A stretch of DNA of 64,000 nt from WJKG01 sp964627305 (GCA_964627305.1 CAZVHP010000001.1:1-64000), one strand, 5' to 3'; positions 9,966 to 19,299 are shown, numbered from the stretch's first letter. Translations and numbers: made by a program. The notes: generated from the sequence alone by a model not told the origin.

Positions 9966-11201
9966 TCAGAACAGCTTCAATGCCTGCACCGGCTGAAGGT
10001 TCGCCGCCCGCCGCGCAGGGAAGTACCCCGCCACCAGCCCGACTATCCCCAGCAGCACCACCGCCAGCAACCCCGCCCATACGTTTACCGCCGGTGTCCC
10101 CAGGTAGTCCTCAAGGTTGAAAGCAGGGAAGACCGCCACCACGCCCCATGCAAACGCAAACCCCAGCAGCCCGCCGGCACCGGTGATCAACAATGTCTCG
10201 AACAGAAACTGCACCAAAATGGTGCTCTTGCGCGCTCCCAGCGCCATCTTGATCCCGATCTCCTTGGTCCGCTCCTCCAGCACCACATTCATGATATTTG
10301 ACACGCCGATCCCCCCTGTGATCAGGGTCGCTACCCCGATCCCCACCAGAAACGCCTGAAACGCGAAAAAGAAGGTCTTCAAAAACGCAAATCCCTGCGT
10401 CGTATCCCAGATCATCAGCGCCTCCTCATCGGTCGGATCGAACTGGTACCTCGCCCCCAGAATCTCGTACACCTCGCGCTTCGCGTGTTCCATCGTAAGC
10501 TTCGGATCGGACTGCATCACGAGGTTGTTTATGTACCGATGCCCCCACATCGCCTTGAATGTCGAGGAAGGAATGAACGCCTTGCGGTTATCGCGCCCGT
10601 TGTACGAGCTGTCCTGGTCCTTCTTCTTCAGGATCCCCACCACCACAAACGGTGTCCCGTTGATCAGCACCGTCTCACCGACCGCTTCGTCGCTCCCGAA
10701 CAGGTCCAGCTTCAACTGGTCCCCCAGAAACACTACCCGACGCTTCTGGTCGATATCCCGCTCATTGACAAACCGCGAACCGAGTTCCGGGATCAGGTTG
10801 CGCGCCGTCCCGAATTCCGGCCAAATCCCCACCACATTGCGCGAGGTAGTCTGTTTCCCACGCTGCATCGGGACATTCCAGCGCGAATACTCCGGCGATA
10901 TCGTCGCGATCGTCCGCGCCCGGCTCTTGATCTGCACCACATCGTCCTCGGTGAATCTGATCCGCCGCCCCCGCGGCATACCCTTGAATTCCTTGGAGGT
11001 GTTCCCCCCCCAGACAATCGCTATATTCTCACCCAGCCCCTTCTGCGACTTGATCTGCGCCTCCCGTATCCCCTGACCGAATGCAAACAGCAACACGATC
11101 GAGCAGGTCCCCCAGAAAACCCCGAACATCGTCAGGGCGCTCCGAAGCTTCTGACGCCGGATATCCGTGAAGAACTGCTTGAATACAGTGCGCGTAATCA
11201 T
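9966..11201 (-). CDS. ABC transporter permease, MacB/FtsX type (first copy)
   Basis: This 411-residue paralogue of the following gene has the same plan: an N-terminal helix near 20-40, a periplasmic MacB_PCD domain, and three C-terminal helices with the coupling segment KEIGIKMALGARKSTILVQFLFETL. It ends PARRAANLQPVQALKLF. Two different permeases with a single ATPase and one membrane-fusion protein suggest a heterodimer built from both products, rather than the homodimer of classical MacB. GGAG lies upstream of ATG 11201. The gap to the membrane-fusion gene is 18 bp, so the four genes form one operon. Confidence 0.9.
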   Translation of the reverse strand: MITRTVFKQFFTDIRRQKLRSALTMFGVFWGTCSIVLLFAFGQGIREAQIKSQKGLGENIAIVWGGNTSKEFKGMPRGRRIRFTEDDVVQIKSRARTIATISPEYSRWNVPMQRGKQTTSRNVVGIWPEFGTARNLIPELGSRFVNERDIDQKRRVVFLGDQLKLDLFGSDEAVGETVLINGTPFVVVGILKKKDQDSSYNGRDNRKAFIPSSTFKAMWGHRYINNLVMQSDPKLTMEHAKREVYEILGARYQFDPTDEEALMIWDTTQGFAFLKTFFFAFQAFLVGIGVATLITGGIGVSNIMNVVLEERTKEIGIKMALGARKSTILVQFLFETLLITGAGGLLGFAFAWGVVAVFPAFNLEDYLGTPAVNVWAGLLAVVLLGIVGLVAGYFPARRAANLQPVQALKLF

Positions 11202-11219
11202 ACAAAACTACTCCGGCCC

Positions 11220-12314
11220 TTAGTCGGCCGTGATCTCCCGAGGCGGCCGCTCGACTATCAACTCGCCCTTCTGGACTCCCTCAACAACCTCTACATTCAA
11301 GCCATCCGACAACCCCGTCTTGATCTCCCGCCGCTCGACCGTCCCAAGCGAATCCTGCACCTCCACGAACGACACCGAATCCTCCATCTGGATCAGCCGC
11401 TCCGGTATCAGCAGTATCCCCAGCTTCTGGCTTATAATGATATCCGCATTGGCGCTGTAGCCCGCCCGAAGGTACGCACCGTCCGACGAGTTGATCTCGA
11501 TCTCTACGGGGAAGAACGTCGATCCTTCCTCGCGACGCGCCTTCGGCGATATCTTGATCAGTCGACCGTCCAGCTTACTGGTCGACAGCGCCCCAACCTC
11601 GATCTTCGCCTCCATCCCCTCACCCAGCTTGCCAACATCGATCTCGTCAACAATACCCTTGAATACCAGGTTATCCATCTGCGCCAGCGTCATCAACTCG
11701 GTACCGGCCTGATACGAGGTCAGCGGCACGATCGGATCCCCCTCCTCCACCAGCCGCTCCAGAACGGTGCCGTTGAACGGTGACTTTATTATATTGTCAA
11801 TCTTGATATCCGCGATCGTCGTCTGCCCGGACTCGATCAGCGACAGCCGCTCTTTCGCCAGCATCAGCCGTAGCTCCGCCTCTTCAAACACACGGGCCGC
11901 CCGCTCATACTCCTGGTTGGACACTAACTGCTTGTCTTTGAGCTGCCTGGCGCGGTCGTGCTCCAGCTTGGCATTGTCAAACGACACCTGCGCCAGTTCC
12001 ACCTGGCGCTTCGTCTCGGCGTACTCCAGCGGCGTCGGATCGGGAGCGATATCAAACAGCGGATCCCCCACTTTGACCACATCCCCCACCTCGACGAATA
12101 TCCGCCGCACTATCCCCGGGATCTTGGACTTGATCGACACCTCTTTCACCGGCTCGATCCGCCCCACCGCCAGCGCCTTCTCCACAATATCACCGGTGTC
12201 CGCCGCAATCGTCTTGAAGCTGTCTTCTTTGCTCGCCGTACCGTCGATTGCGAAAAACAGCACACTGCCGACCAGCGCCACTGCCAGCATTATCAGAACT
12301 ATCTTTTTCACCAT
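11220..12314 (-). CDS. Periplasmic membrane-fusion (adaptor) protein, HlyD/MacA type
   Basis: This 364-residue adaptor links the ABC permeases to the outer membrane. An N-terminal helix (about 5-22, VLIMLAVALVGSVLFFAI) anchors it. The lipoyl half-motifs follow (VGRIEPVKEVSIKSKIPGIV and IKSPFNGTVLERLVEEGDPI), separated by a helical hairpin of about 85 residues rich in Glu, Arg and Leu, and then a beta-barrel domain. The start is set at ATG 12314, which has GGGAGAAAGG upstream; a longer reading from 12386 lacks such a site and delays the signal helix. It is the first gene of the export operon. No outer-membrane TolC-like gene is present, so that partner must be elsewhere. Confidence 0.9.
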   Translation of the reverse strand: MVKKIVLIMLAVALVGSVLFFAIDGTASKEDSFKTIAADTGDIVEKALAVGRIEPVKEVSIKSKIPGIVRRIFVEVGDVVKVGDPLFDIAPDPTPLEYAETKRQVELAQVSFDNAKLEHDRARQLKDKQLVSNQEYERAARVFEEAELRLMLAKERLSLIESGQTTIADIKIDNIIKSPFNGTVLERLVEEGDPIVPLTSYQAGTELMTLAQMDNLVFKGIVDEIDVGKLGEGMEAKIEVGALSTSKLDGRLIKISPKARREEGSTFFPVEIEINSSDGAYLRAGYSANADIIISQKLGILLIPERLIQMEDSVSFVEVQDSLGTVERREIKTGLSDGLNVEVVEGVQKGELIVERPPREITAD

Positions 12315-12557
12315 TACGACCTTTCTCCCTGCGGAGGCTGGGTAATTCCCGCCATCTCTCAGCAATTGGATAGCTTTATTCACCAATTACGCGATCCCGC
12401 TGGCATTGTTTCAGCGCCCGTCGAGTCTTTGTCTGAGACCCTCCCGGACCGAATGTGATTGCCTCACGCTGCCTTTTGGCGTGTATATCAGACTAAGACA
12501 GCCCAGCGAGCATGATGTTGCAGCCAGGGAGAACGTCAGGGCAGAAAGACCTGCAAG

Positions 12558-13292
12558 ATGTCAAAGACACTCATCCAATGGACCCACTCCTCGTGGAACC
12601 CCGTCACCGGCTGTGACCATGTCAGCCCCGGTTGCGATCACTGCTATGCCGAACGCATGGCCCACCGCCTCCAGGCTATGGGCGTCGCCAAGTACCGTCA
12701 CGGTTTCAAGGTCACCCTTCACCCGGACATCCTCGACCAGCCCCTGCACTGGAAAACCCCGCGCCTGATATTCATCAACTCCATGAGCGACCTGTTCCAC
12801 CCCGATATCCCCCTCGGCTTCGTCCGACAGGTCTTCGACACCATCAAGCGCGCCCACTGGCACCAGTTCCAACTGCTTACCAAGCGCTCCAAGCGCCTTG
12901 TCCGCCTCTCAGGCAAACTCGACTGGCCCCCCAATCTCTGGATGGGCGTTACCGTCGAACTCCGCGATTATCTCTACCGCATCAACGACCTCCGCCGCAC
13001 GCCCGCCACTATCAAATGGCTGTCATTGGAGCCACTGCTGGGCGATCTGGGCGAGGTCAACCTCTCCGGTATCGATTGGGCCGTTGTCGGCGGCGAATCC
13101 GGCCCCGGCGCCCGCCCCATGAAACGCCAGTGGGTCACCAGCCTGCGTGCTCAGTGTCGCCGCCAGGATGTCCCCTTCTTCTTCAAGCAGTGGGGAGGAC
13201 CCAACAAGAAGACCACCGGCCGTCTTCTCGATGGCCGCGAGTACTCCGAATACCCCGCCATCGAAGGCTCCCAGCCCTCCCTTGGCCTGTAA
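12558..13292 (+). CDS. DUF5131 (phage Gp37/Gp68) family protein
   Basis: This 244-residue protein begins with the family signature WNPVTGCDHVSPGCDHCYAE, with cysteines at 19, 26 and 29. Three clustered cysteines in this position are a radical-SAM-like iron-sulfur site, though the spacing is not the classical CX3CX2C. Other conserved stretches are the segment around FINSMSDLFH, the LLTKRSKR region, WLSLEPLLGD, VVGGESGPGARP and FFFKQWGG near the end. The family occurs in phages and chromosomes and is often near three-Cys-motif partner (TcmP) proteins; none is adjacent here. It is divergent from the ABC operon, with a 243-bp gap. The reaction is not established. Confidence 0.85.
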   Translation: MSKTLIQWTHSSWNPVTGCDHVSPGCDHCYAERMAHRLQAMGVAKYRHGFKVTLHPDILDQPLHWKTPRLIFINSMSDLFHPDIPLGFVRQVFDTIKRAHWHQFQLLTKRSKRLVRLSGKLDWPPNLWMGVTVELRDYLYRINDLRRTPATIKWLSLEPLLGDLGEVNLSGIDWAVVGGESGPGARPMKRQWVTSLRAQCRRQDVPFFFKQWGGPNKKTTGRLLDGREYSEYPAIEGSQPSLGL

Positions 13293-13448
13293 CCAACTGC
13301 CCTCTCGCATATCTGGAAATGCTGCCATCATTGCCGGTCGCTCCCGCCACCACACAAAATCAACAACGTCCCCTTGACCAACTGCCCCGCCGGCACTTTC
13401 TTGGCACCCTCAGCCGCTTAATGTCGTTCAATGGTACCGGATAACACA

Positions 13449-14054
13449 ATGCGCACATTCGACTCCTTATCAGTCGGCGTTCTCGCCCTTCAGGGCGATT
13501 ACGAACGCCACCAGCACCAGCTCGGACTCGTCGGCGCCCGCAGCACTCCTGTCCGTCAGACCGGTCACCTCAATGACCTCGACGCCATCATCATACCCGG
13601 CGGCGAATCCACCACTATGAGCATCCTGCTGGACCGCTTCAGCATGCGCACGCCCCTGCGGCAGTTTGCCGCCTCCCGCCCCGTCTGGGGCACCTGTGCC
13701 GGCATGATCATGCTCGCCATAAACATCCAGGATAACCTCTCCGGGGTTACACCACTGCAACTGATGGACATCGATGTTGTCCGCAACGGCTACGGTCGCC
13801 AGGTGTACTCGTTCGACGAGCAGATCATTGCCCGCCTCGACGAAGAACAGGTCACCCTCAGGGCCGCCTTCATCCGCGCCCCCAAAATCGCCCGTCTCGG
13901 CCCCGAGGTAATTACCCTTGCGAAATTCGAAAACAGCCCCGTATTACTCAGACAGGATATGCTGATGGCCAGCTCCTTTCATACCGAACTGGACGATGAC
14001 ACCCGGCTGCTGGAATTCTTCCTGCGTTCATTCGCCCTGAAAGGATCGGCCTGA
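13449..14054 (+). CDS. pdxT: Pyridoxal 5'-phosphate synthase glutaminase subunit
   Basis: PdxT hydrolyses glutamine and passes ammonia to PdxS, which makes pyridoxal phosphate. The class I glutamine amidotransferase fold is clear: VGVLALQGDYERH at the N-terminus, IPGGESTT at about 49-56, the nucleophile elbow GTCAGM with Cys83, and the His178/Glu180 pair in SSFHTELDDD. The length of 201 residues is normal. ATG 13449 is preferred because it puts the first strand at the usual distance from the start; ATG 13431 would add six residues. No ribosome site is evident for either. PdxS is not encoded nearby, which is unusual because the two are often adjacent. Confidence 0.93.
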   Translation: MRTFDSLSVGVLALQGDYERHQHQLGLVGARSTPVRQTGHLNDLDAIIIPGGESTTMSILLDRFSMRTPLRQFAASRPVWGTCAGMIMLAINIQDNLSGVTPLQLMDIDVVRNGYGRQVYSFDEQIIARLDEEQVTLRAAFIRAPKIARLGPEVITLAKFENSPVLLRQDMLMASSFHTELDDDTRLLEFFLRSFALKGSA

Positions 14055-14100
14055 CAATCTCCGAAAAGGCGCACAAGGCACCCGGAACCGATAACAGACC

Positions 14101-15063
14101 ATGTACAAGCTGTTCTTCACACAATCAGCCGGCGACCACTCCGCCCACAGCCCGCAGCCGAAATCGCCCCCCAAACGCGAACGCGCTCAGGTCCCCCACA
14201 CCCGCCTTCCCGCGTGGATACGAATCAAGCCCAAATCCGGCCCCAATTTCAGACGCGTCCACAGTCTGCTCAAAGAACACGGCCTGCACTCGGTTTGTCA
14301 GGAGGCCGCCTGTCCCAACATCCGCGAATGCTACGAGGAAGGCACCGCCACCTTCATGATCCTCGGCAACCACTGCACCCGCGGCTGCAATTTCTGCGAT
14401 GTCACCAAAGCCCGGCCTCTGGGCCTCGATACCGATGAACCCCGACGCCTCGCCGAGGTCGTCGGCAAGCTGCGCCTGAAGCAGGTCGTGATAACCTCGG
14501 TCACCCGCGATGACCTCCCCGACGGCGGCGCCTCCATCTTCGTCGACACCATGCACGAGCTGCGCCGACGTGACCCCGATGTCAAGGTGGAGTTCCTCGT
14601 GCCTGACTTCCGTGGCAACATGCAGGCCGTCCACGCCGTCCTTGATTCCGGCGTCGATGTCTTCGCCCACAATGTCGAAACCGTCCAGAGGCTCTACAAG
14701 CGCGTCCGCCCCGCCATGAAACTGCGCCGCTCACTTGACATCCTCAAATGCGCCGCCGATTACCGCCCGCGCCCGGTCGTCAAGACCGGCTTCATGGTCG
14801 GACTGGGGGAGACCACCCAGGAGATCATTGAACTCATGCACCAGATATTCCAAACCGGCTGCGATATCGTCACCATCGGCCAGTACCTGCGCCCCTCGCT
14901 TGACCACCTGCCGGTCGAGAAGTTCTACCGCCCCGACGAATACACTGAGCTGGCCCGCATCGGCAAACAGATCGGATTCGGCCATGTCGAGGCCGGGCCA
15001 CTCGTTCGCAGCAGTTACAAAGCGTTTAACCAATCAAAGCGACTTCTGGAGAACGCATGCTGA
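14101..15063 (+). CDS. lipA: Lipoyl synthase
   Basis: LipA inserts two sulfurs into octanoyl groups on E2 and H proteins by radical SAM chemistry. The 320-residue protein has both iron-sulfur motifs: the auxiliary cluster cysteines at 66, 71 and 77 (CX4CX5C) and the radical SAM motif CTRGCNFC with cysteines 92, 96 and 99. The RSSY motif near residue 303, whose serine ligates the auxiliary cluster, is present near the C-terminus. The N-terminal 30 residues are longer and more basic than in enterobacterial LipA. The stop overlaps the start of ispH by 7 bp, so the two are co-translated. LipB is not in the window. Confidence 0.97.
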   Translation: MYKLFFTQSAGDHSAHSPQPKSPPKRERAQVPHTRLPAWIRIKPKSGPNFRRVHSLLKEHGLHSVCQEAACPNIRECYEEGTATFMILGNHCTRGCNFCDVTKARPLGLDTDEPRRLAEVVGKLRLKQVVITSVTRDDLPDGGASIFVDTMHELRRRDPDVKVEFLVPDFRGNMQAVHAVLDSGVDVFAHNVETVQRLYKRVRPAMKLRRSLDILKCAADYRPRPVVKTGFMVGLGETTQEIIELMHQIFQTGCDIVTIGQYLRPSLDHLPVEKFYRPDEYTELARIGKQIGFGHVEAGPLVRSSYKAFNQSKRLLENAC

Positions 15064-15983
15064 AGAAAATCATCCTTGCCCGCCACCGTGGCTTCTGCAT
15101 GGGCGTGAAGCGGGCTATCAATATCGCTGACCAGACCGCCCGCGAACGTTCCGGCGAACCGGTCACCATCCTTAACGAAATCGTCCACAACGAGGCCGTC
15201 GTCGATGACTTCAAACACAAGGGCGTCGCTCAGGCGTTCACTGTCGATGATGTCAAGGCAGGCACCCTGATTATCTCGGCTCACGGCATAAGCCCCGATG
15301 TTATTCAAAGAGCCGAAGACAAGGGCCTGAATGTCATCGATGCCACCTGTCCGCTGGTCAGCCGCATCTACGAAATACTCCACAAGGTCGTCGCCAACGG
15401 CTATCACATCGTCCACTACGGTGACCGCAATCACGATGAGACCCAGGGCGTCATCGGCCACGCCCCCGACCACATTACGGTGGTCAGCACCCCCGAGGAA
15501 CTGAAGGCCCTGCCCGAATGGTTCGACCGCAAACTCGGTCTGACAGTGCAGACCACGTCGCACCGGGACGAATTCCTCAAAGTCGAAAAATTAGCCGTTG
15601 CCAAATGGCCCCATATTCGTGTCTTTAACACCATCTGCAATGCCACCACCAAACGGCAATCCGCCGTCATGGATCTGGCGCCGAAAGTCGACATGATGCT
15701 GGTCGTCGGTTCCGCCAGTTCGGCCAATTCCAGCCGCCTGGCGCAGATCTCCGATGCCATCTGTGGTCGCGGCATCCTGATCGGCACTGCAGACGATATC
15801 AAGACCGAGTGGTTCGACGATCCCGCCATCGAGCAGGTCGGCATTACTGCCGGCGCCTCAACCCCCGAGTTCCTCGTCGAGCAGGTGATCGAACGTCTCG
15901 TGGACATCTCCGGAGGCACGGCCGAGGTTATCCTGCCGCCGAAGAACAAACGCATCCCCCGCGCGGCGGGCGCCGGCAACTAA
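15057..15983 (+). CDS. ispH: 4-hydroxy-3-methylbut-2-enyl diphosphate reductase
   Basis: IspH makes IPP and DMAPP from HMBPP in the last step of the non-mevalonate isoprenoid pathway, using a [4Fe-4S] cluster. The three cluster cysteines are visible: Cys14 in RGFCMGV, Cys98 in DATCPLV and Cys194 in NTICNATTKRQ. The substrate-binding histidines (EIVHN, SAHG) and the GDRNHDETQGVIGH region are also present. The length of 308 residues is typical. It overlaps lipA by 7 bp and is followed 33 bp later by the haem lyase gene, forming a run of cofactor and redox-maturation genes. Confidence 0.97.
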   Translation: MLKKIILARHRGFCMGVKRAINIADQTARERSGEPVTILNEIVHNEAVVDDFKHKGVAQAFTVDDVKAGTLIISAHGISPDVIQRAEDKGLNVIDATCPLVSRIYEILHKVVANGYHIVHYGDRNHDETQGVIGHAPDHITVVSTPEELKALPEWFDRKLGLTVQTTSHRDEFLKVEKLAVAKWPHIRVFNTICNATTKRQSAVMDLAPKVDMMLVVGSASSANSSRLAQISDAICGRGILIGTADDIKTEWFDDPAIEQVGITAGASTPEFLVEQVIERLVDISGGTAEVILPPKNKRIPRAAGAGN

Positions 15984-16016
15984 ACCGCAAGGTCCGGGGG
16001 CAAACCGCTAACCCGC

Positions 16017-18263
16017 GTGGCACCTATGGCACACATGGCACATTTCGGCAACCTGCTCCTGTTCATTGCCGCCGCTGCCGTCCTGCTGACTATCGTCTCC
16101 TATGCTGCCGTCTGGCGCGGCCGTACCCATCTGGCAGCCGCCGCTCGGGCCGCCCTGGGAACCTCCTCCTTGTGTGTCTCGCTTGCCGTCACCCTGCTGT
16201 GGTATCTGTTTCTCACCCACGACTTCACTGTTGCGTACGTCGCCAGTTACTCCTCGACCGACCTGCCCCTGCACTACCTCATCAGCGCCCTCTGGGCCGG
16301 ACAGGAAGGCACTTTCCTGCTCTGGCTGTTCTTTGTCCAGCTCTTCGGGCTGCTCATCGTCCAGCGTCGCGACAGCTTCGAACCCGGTGTCATGGTCTTT
16401 GTGTCCCTGTTCTCGCTGGCCCTGTTGCTGATGCTCATTGCGCGCTCCCCCTTCGCCCTCGCCGATTTCGTCCTCACCGACGGCCGCGGCCTCAACCCGC
16501 TGTTGCGTGACTTCTGGATGACCATCCACCCGCCCATCATGTTCGTCGGCTTCGCCGGCGTCGTGATTCCGTTCGCCTACGCCATGACCGCCCTTGTCGA
16601 TCGACGATACCACGAGTGGCTGGAATTCGCTCGCCCCTGGACCCTCATCACATGGGCGGCCATCGCGATCTCCCTTGTCATGGGCGGCTACTGGGCCTAC
16701 AAAACACTCGGCTGGGGCGGCTACTGGGCATGGGATCCGGTCGAAAACTCCTCGCTCATCCCCTGGATACTGCTTACCGTGCTGCTCCACACCCTCTTCG
16801 TCAGCCGCCGACGTCAGGCCCTTCTGCGCTTCGCCGTCGTTATGGCCGCTCTCGCTTTCTGGTCCGTACTCTATGGCACCTTCCTTACTCGAAGCGGCGT
16901 TCTGGCCGACTTCTCCGTCCACTCCTTCGTCAATCTCGGCATCAACTCCTTCCTCGTCGCAGCCCTCGGCGGCTTCGTCGTGCTTGGCCTGACTCTGCTG
17001 CTCTGGCGCTGGCGCGATATACCCGCCGGTCGCTCATACACAGCCGTTGCCTCCCGTACCTGGCTGCTCGTCCTCGGTGTACTGGTGCTGTTCACCGGAA
17101 GTATCCTCGTTCTGGCGGGCACGTCCGCACCCCTGCTTTCCGGTCTGTTCGGTGATCCTTTCGCCGTTGACATCGACTACTACACCCGCACCATGACCCC
17201 GGTCGCTGTCAGCGTCCTGATACTGCTGGCCATGTTCCCGGCCTTCCGATGGAACCACGGCCTTGCCCGCCAGCTCCTGCTGGCCGTCGGACTGCTGACA
17301 GGCCTCGTCGTTGCCCTCGTCCTTGTCATCCTCGAGGTCACTTGGCATCTGGGCTATCTTGCCTTGATTGTTGCCGCCATCTGGGCCGCGTGCAGCAACG
17401 CCCCACTGTTAATCGAACGCCTCCGCGACAGACGCAGCGCCGGCGCCTTCCTGGCCCACATCGGTCTCGCTGTCGCCTTGATCGGTGCCGTCGCCTCATC
17501 AGGGCTGTCAGATTCACGGACGCTCACCCTGTCGAAGTCAGACTCAGCCAACGCCCTCGGCTACCATCTCACGTACACCGGCTTCGTCGAAACCCCGCTC
17601 GGCTTTGACTGCCTCGTCACCGTCAACAGGGGAGAGGACACCCTGTACGCCCACCTGCCTCACGAGTTCCCCGCCAATTCCGACCAGATCATGCGCCGCC
17701 CATGGATCCACAAGTCCCCGCTGCAAGACGTCTATCTCGCCCCCCTCGCCTTCAGCTTCGAGCAGTTGTCCGATCCCGGCCGCATCACCCTCGCCCTGAA
17801 TGAGACCGTCGCTATCGACAAGTACACCTTCCGCTTCTTCGGCTTTGAGGTCCCCGAACACCACGACAAGGACGCTCGCGCCATCGCCGTCATCGAGGTC
17901 ACCTACGGCGAACACACAGAAATGCTCCGCCCCCAGCTACTGATCGAGGCCGATACCGTCGTCGCCACCAAAGAGATCTTCAACCAGGGCTACGGGCGCC
18001 TTCGCATTGCCGCCGTCGACCCCAACCACCGCTCAGTCGTGCTGGCCGTCAGCGGACCGTTCCTTCCGCCCGCTGATACCATACCCGAATCACTGACAGT
18101 CGACATCTCCACCAAGCCCCTGATCAACTTCTTCTGGCTCGGCACCGCTCTCATGATTATTGGAGGCCTCTGGTCTGCTTTCTCCCGCAGGCGTCGACCG
18201 ACAGATGCCACCGACCCGGCTTCCCGCGAGCGGCGCGCGTATCCGCAGCACGAGCACGACTAA
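16017..18263 (+). CDS. ccmF: Cytochrome c haem lyase subunit, CcmF/NrfE type
   Basis: CcmF transfers haem to apocytochrome c on the outer face of the inner membrane. The 748-residue protein has many hydrophobic helices and the tryptophan-rich WWD motif (WGGYWAWDPVENSSL, about 232-246). A conserved MIHPPIMF-like loop precedes it (IHPPIMFVGFAG), and a periplasmic domain lies near 480-690 before the last helix. These features are those of the CcmF branch of system I. GTG 16017 opens the frame, and ATGs at 16026 and 16035 are equally possible because no ribosome site distinguishes them. The other ccm genes (ccmABCDE, ccmG, ccmH) are not next to it, so the pathway must be split in this genome. Confidence 0.92.
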   Translation: MAPMAHMAHFGNLLLFIAAAAVLLTIVSYAAVWRGRTHLAAAARAALGTSSLCVSLAVTLLWYLFLTHDFTVAYVASYSSTDLPLHYLISALWAGQEGTFLLWLFFVQLFGLLIVQRRDSFEPGVMVFVSLFSLALLLMLIARSPFALADFVLTDGRGLNPLLRDFWMTIHPPIMFVGFAGVVIPFAYAMTALVDRRYHEWLEFARPWTLITWAAIAISLVMGGYWAYKTLGWGGYWAWDPVENSSLIPWILLTVLLHTLFVSRRRQALLRFAVVMAALAFWSVLYGTFLTRSGVLADFSVHSFVNLGINSFLVAALGGFVVLGLTLLLWRWRDIPAGRSYTAVASRTWLLVLGVLVLFTGSILVLAGTSAPLLSGLFGDPFAVDIDYYTRTMTPVAVSVLILLAMFPAFRWNHGLARQLLLAVGLLTGLVVALVLVILEVTWHLGYLALIVAAIWAACSNAPLLIERLRDRRSAGAFLAHIGLAVALIGAVASSGLSDSRTLTLSKSDSANALGYHLTYTGFVETPLGFDCLVTVNRGEDTLYAHLPHEFPANSDQIMRRPWIHKSPLQDVYLAPLAFSFEQLSDPGRITLALNETVAIDKYTFRFFGFEVPEHHDKDARAIAVIEVTYGEHTEMLRPQLLIEADTVVATKEIFNQGYGRLRIAAVDPNHRSVVLAVSGPFLPPADTIPESLTVDISTKPLINFFWLGTALMIIGGLWSAFSRRRRPTDATDPASRERRAYPQHEHD

Positions 18264-18402
18264 CAGCTTCGCCATGTATCTCTACTCCGGAAATGGGAAA
18301 CCTTTTCCGAGATTTTTCGGTTTGCTCAGTATGACGATTGACTGCCGCGCTGTGCGCGGTCTGGACCTTTGGCTCATTCGTGACGGCAAAACCAGAGTAC
18401 CA

Positions 18403-19020
18403 ATGCATAAGAAAATTCACGCTTACCTCGAGAAGACCATTCCGGAACGGTCACCCGCTCTGCGCGAAATGGAGCGCTATGCCAGGGAGACAAACTTCCC
18501 CATCGTCGGACCGCTGGTCGGACGTTACCTCTATCAGACCGCAAGACTCACCAAGGCCCGCCGCATCCTTGAACTGGGTTCCGGCTTTGGCTACTCCGCC
18601 TTCTGGTTCTCTCTGGCCACCCAGCGCAAGGGATACATCATCCTTACCGACAACGACCGGGAGAACAAACGCCTCGCCCTCGAGTTCTTCAAACAGGCCG
18701 GACTCGACAGCCACTTCGATTTCCAGGTCGGCGATGCCCTGAGAATCGCCGAGAGCCTCTCCGGCCCATTCGACATCATTTTCAACGATATTGACAAGAA
18801 AGACTACCTGAGCACCATTGATCTGGCGGCCACCAGACTCAAAAAGGGAGGCCTGTTCATCACCGACAACGTCATCTGGTCAGGTCGTGTCGCCGACCGC
18901 GACCAGGATGACACCACACGGGCCATTGTCGATTTCACCCGGGAGCTGATGCACGACAGCAGATTCTACACCACCATCCTGCCGCTGCGCGACGGCCTCG
19001 CCGTGGCCATGAAGATCTGA
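18403..19020 (+). CDS. SAM-dependent O-methyltransferase, family 3
   Basis: This 205-residue soluble methyltransferase has the Rossmann SAM-binding motif ILELGSGFGYSAFWF at about 55-69. The acidic end of the second strand is ILTDND, and FNDIDKKDYL is the metal and substrate loop typical of catechol/caffeoyl-CoA-type (Methyltransf_3) enzymes. GLFITDNVIWSGRV near the C-terminus is another family landmark. The start is placed at ATG 18403; an upstream reading that overlaps ccmF by 100 bp encodes low-complexity sequence not seen in the family. The substrate is unknown. It lies 139 bp after ccmF and is probably separately expressed. Confidence 0.9.
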   Translation: MHKKIHAYLEKTIPERSPALREMERYARETNFPIVGPLVGRYLYQTARLTKARRILELGSGFGYSAFWFSLATQRKGYIILTDNDRENKRLALEFFKQAGLDSHFDFQVGDALRIAESLSGPFDIIFNDIDKKDYLSTIDLAATRLKKGGLFITDNVIWSGRVADRDQDDTTRAIVDFTRELMHDSRFYTTILPLRDGLAVAMKI

Positions 19021-19031
19021 CTGTCGACGCC

Positions 19032-19059
19032 TCAAGTCAGCCGGGTGAAAGGCCGATAA
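19032..19059 (+). promoter_or_regulatory. Possible sigma-28 (FliA) promoter
   Basis: GCCGATAA at 19052-19059 is the exact flagellar sigma-28 -10 consensus. TCAAGTCA at 19032-19039 matches the TAAAGTTT -35 at five of eight positions, with a 12-bp spacer instead of 11. An 8-base match is expected about twice by chance in this window on both strands, so the call is weak. Confidence 0.25.
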
Positions 19060-19108
19060 CCTCAGCAAGGACACCGCGCTACGGCGCAACCAATTTCCAG
19101 TGATAGTG

Positions 19109-19215
19109 TATAATCAAATGGAGGAAGCTTGCACAAGGCTTCATGTTTCGGGGGAACAGCCGTTGTGTGCCGACAGCACACTCTCCAGACAAACAGGCCC
19201 TTTTTCCTGCAAGAC
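19109..19215 (+). ncRNA. Possible small structured RNA
   Basis: TATAAT at 19109-19114 is followed by a 7-bp hairpin at 19123-19141 (GAAGCTT pairing with AGGCTTC including a G-T pair), another 6-bp hairpin at 19165-19181 (GTGTGC/GCACAC) and then T-rich sequence (CCCTTTTTCC at about 19198-19207). No good -35 is seen and no known RNA family is recognised. The region 19021-19430 otherwise has no gene. Confidence 0.2.
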
Positions 19216-19245
19216 TTTTTCTGTTCATGATTAGTTCGAATTTGG

Positions 19246-19277
19246 TTGACAACTTTGTAGATTTTTCGAATTAATAT
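19246..19277 (+). promoter_or_regulatory. Possible sigma-70 promoter of the ArsC-fold gene
   Basis: A perfect TTGACA (19246-19251) precedes TAATAT (19272-19277), but the 20-bp spacer is long. A transcript from here would have a leader of about 150 bases before ATG 19431. Confidence 0.4.
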
Positions 19278-19299
19278 ACGGCTCGTTTCATGATCTCTC

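Noticed and set aside
12401..12415. Sigma-54-like TGGCAT-N7-GC upstream of the DUF5131 gene
   Set aside because: The -24 half is good and the GG-GC spacing is right, but the -12 half reads CAGC instead of TTGC and it lies over 140 bp from the gene.
17034..17348. Small open frames inside ccmF and other long genes
   Set aside because: They are shadow frames in GC-rich coding sequence, without ribosome sites or recognisable domains.
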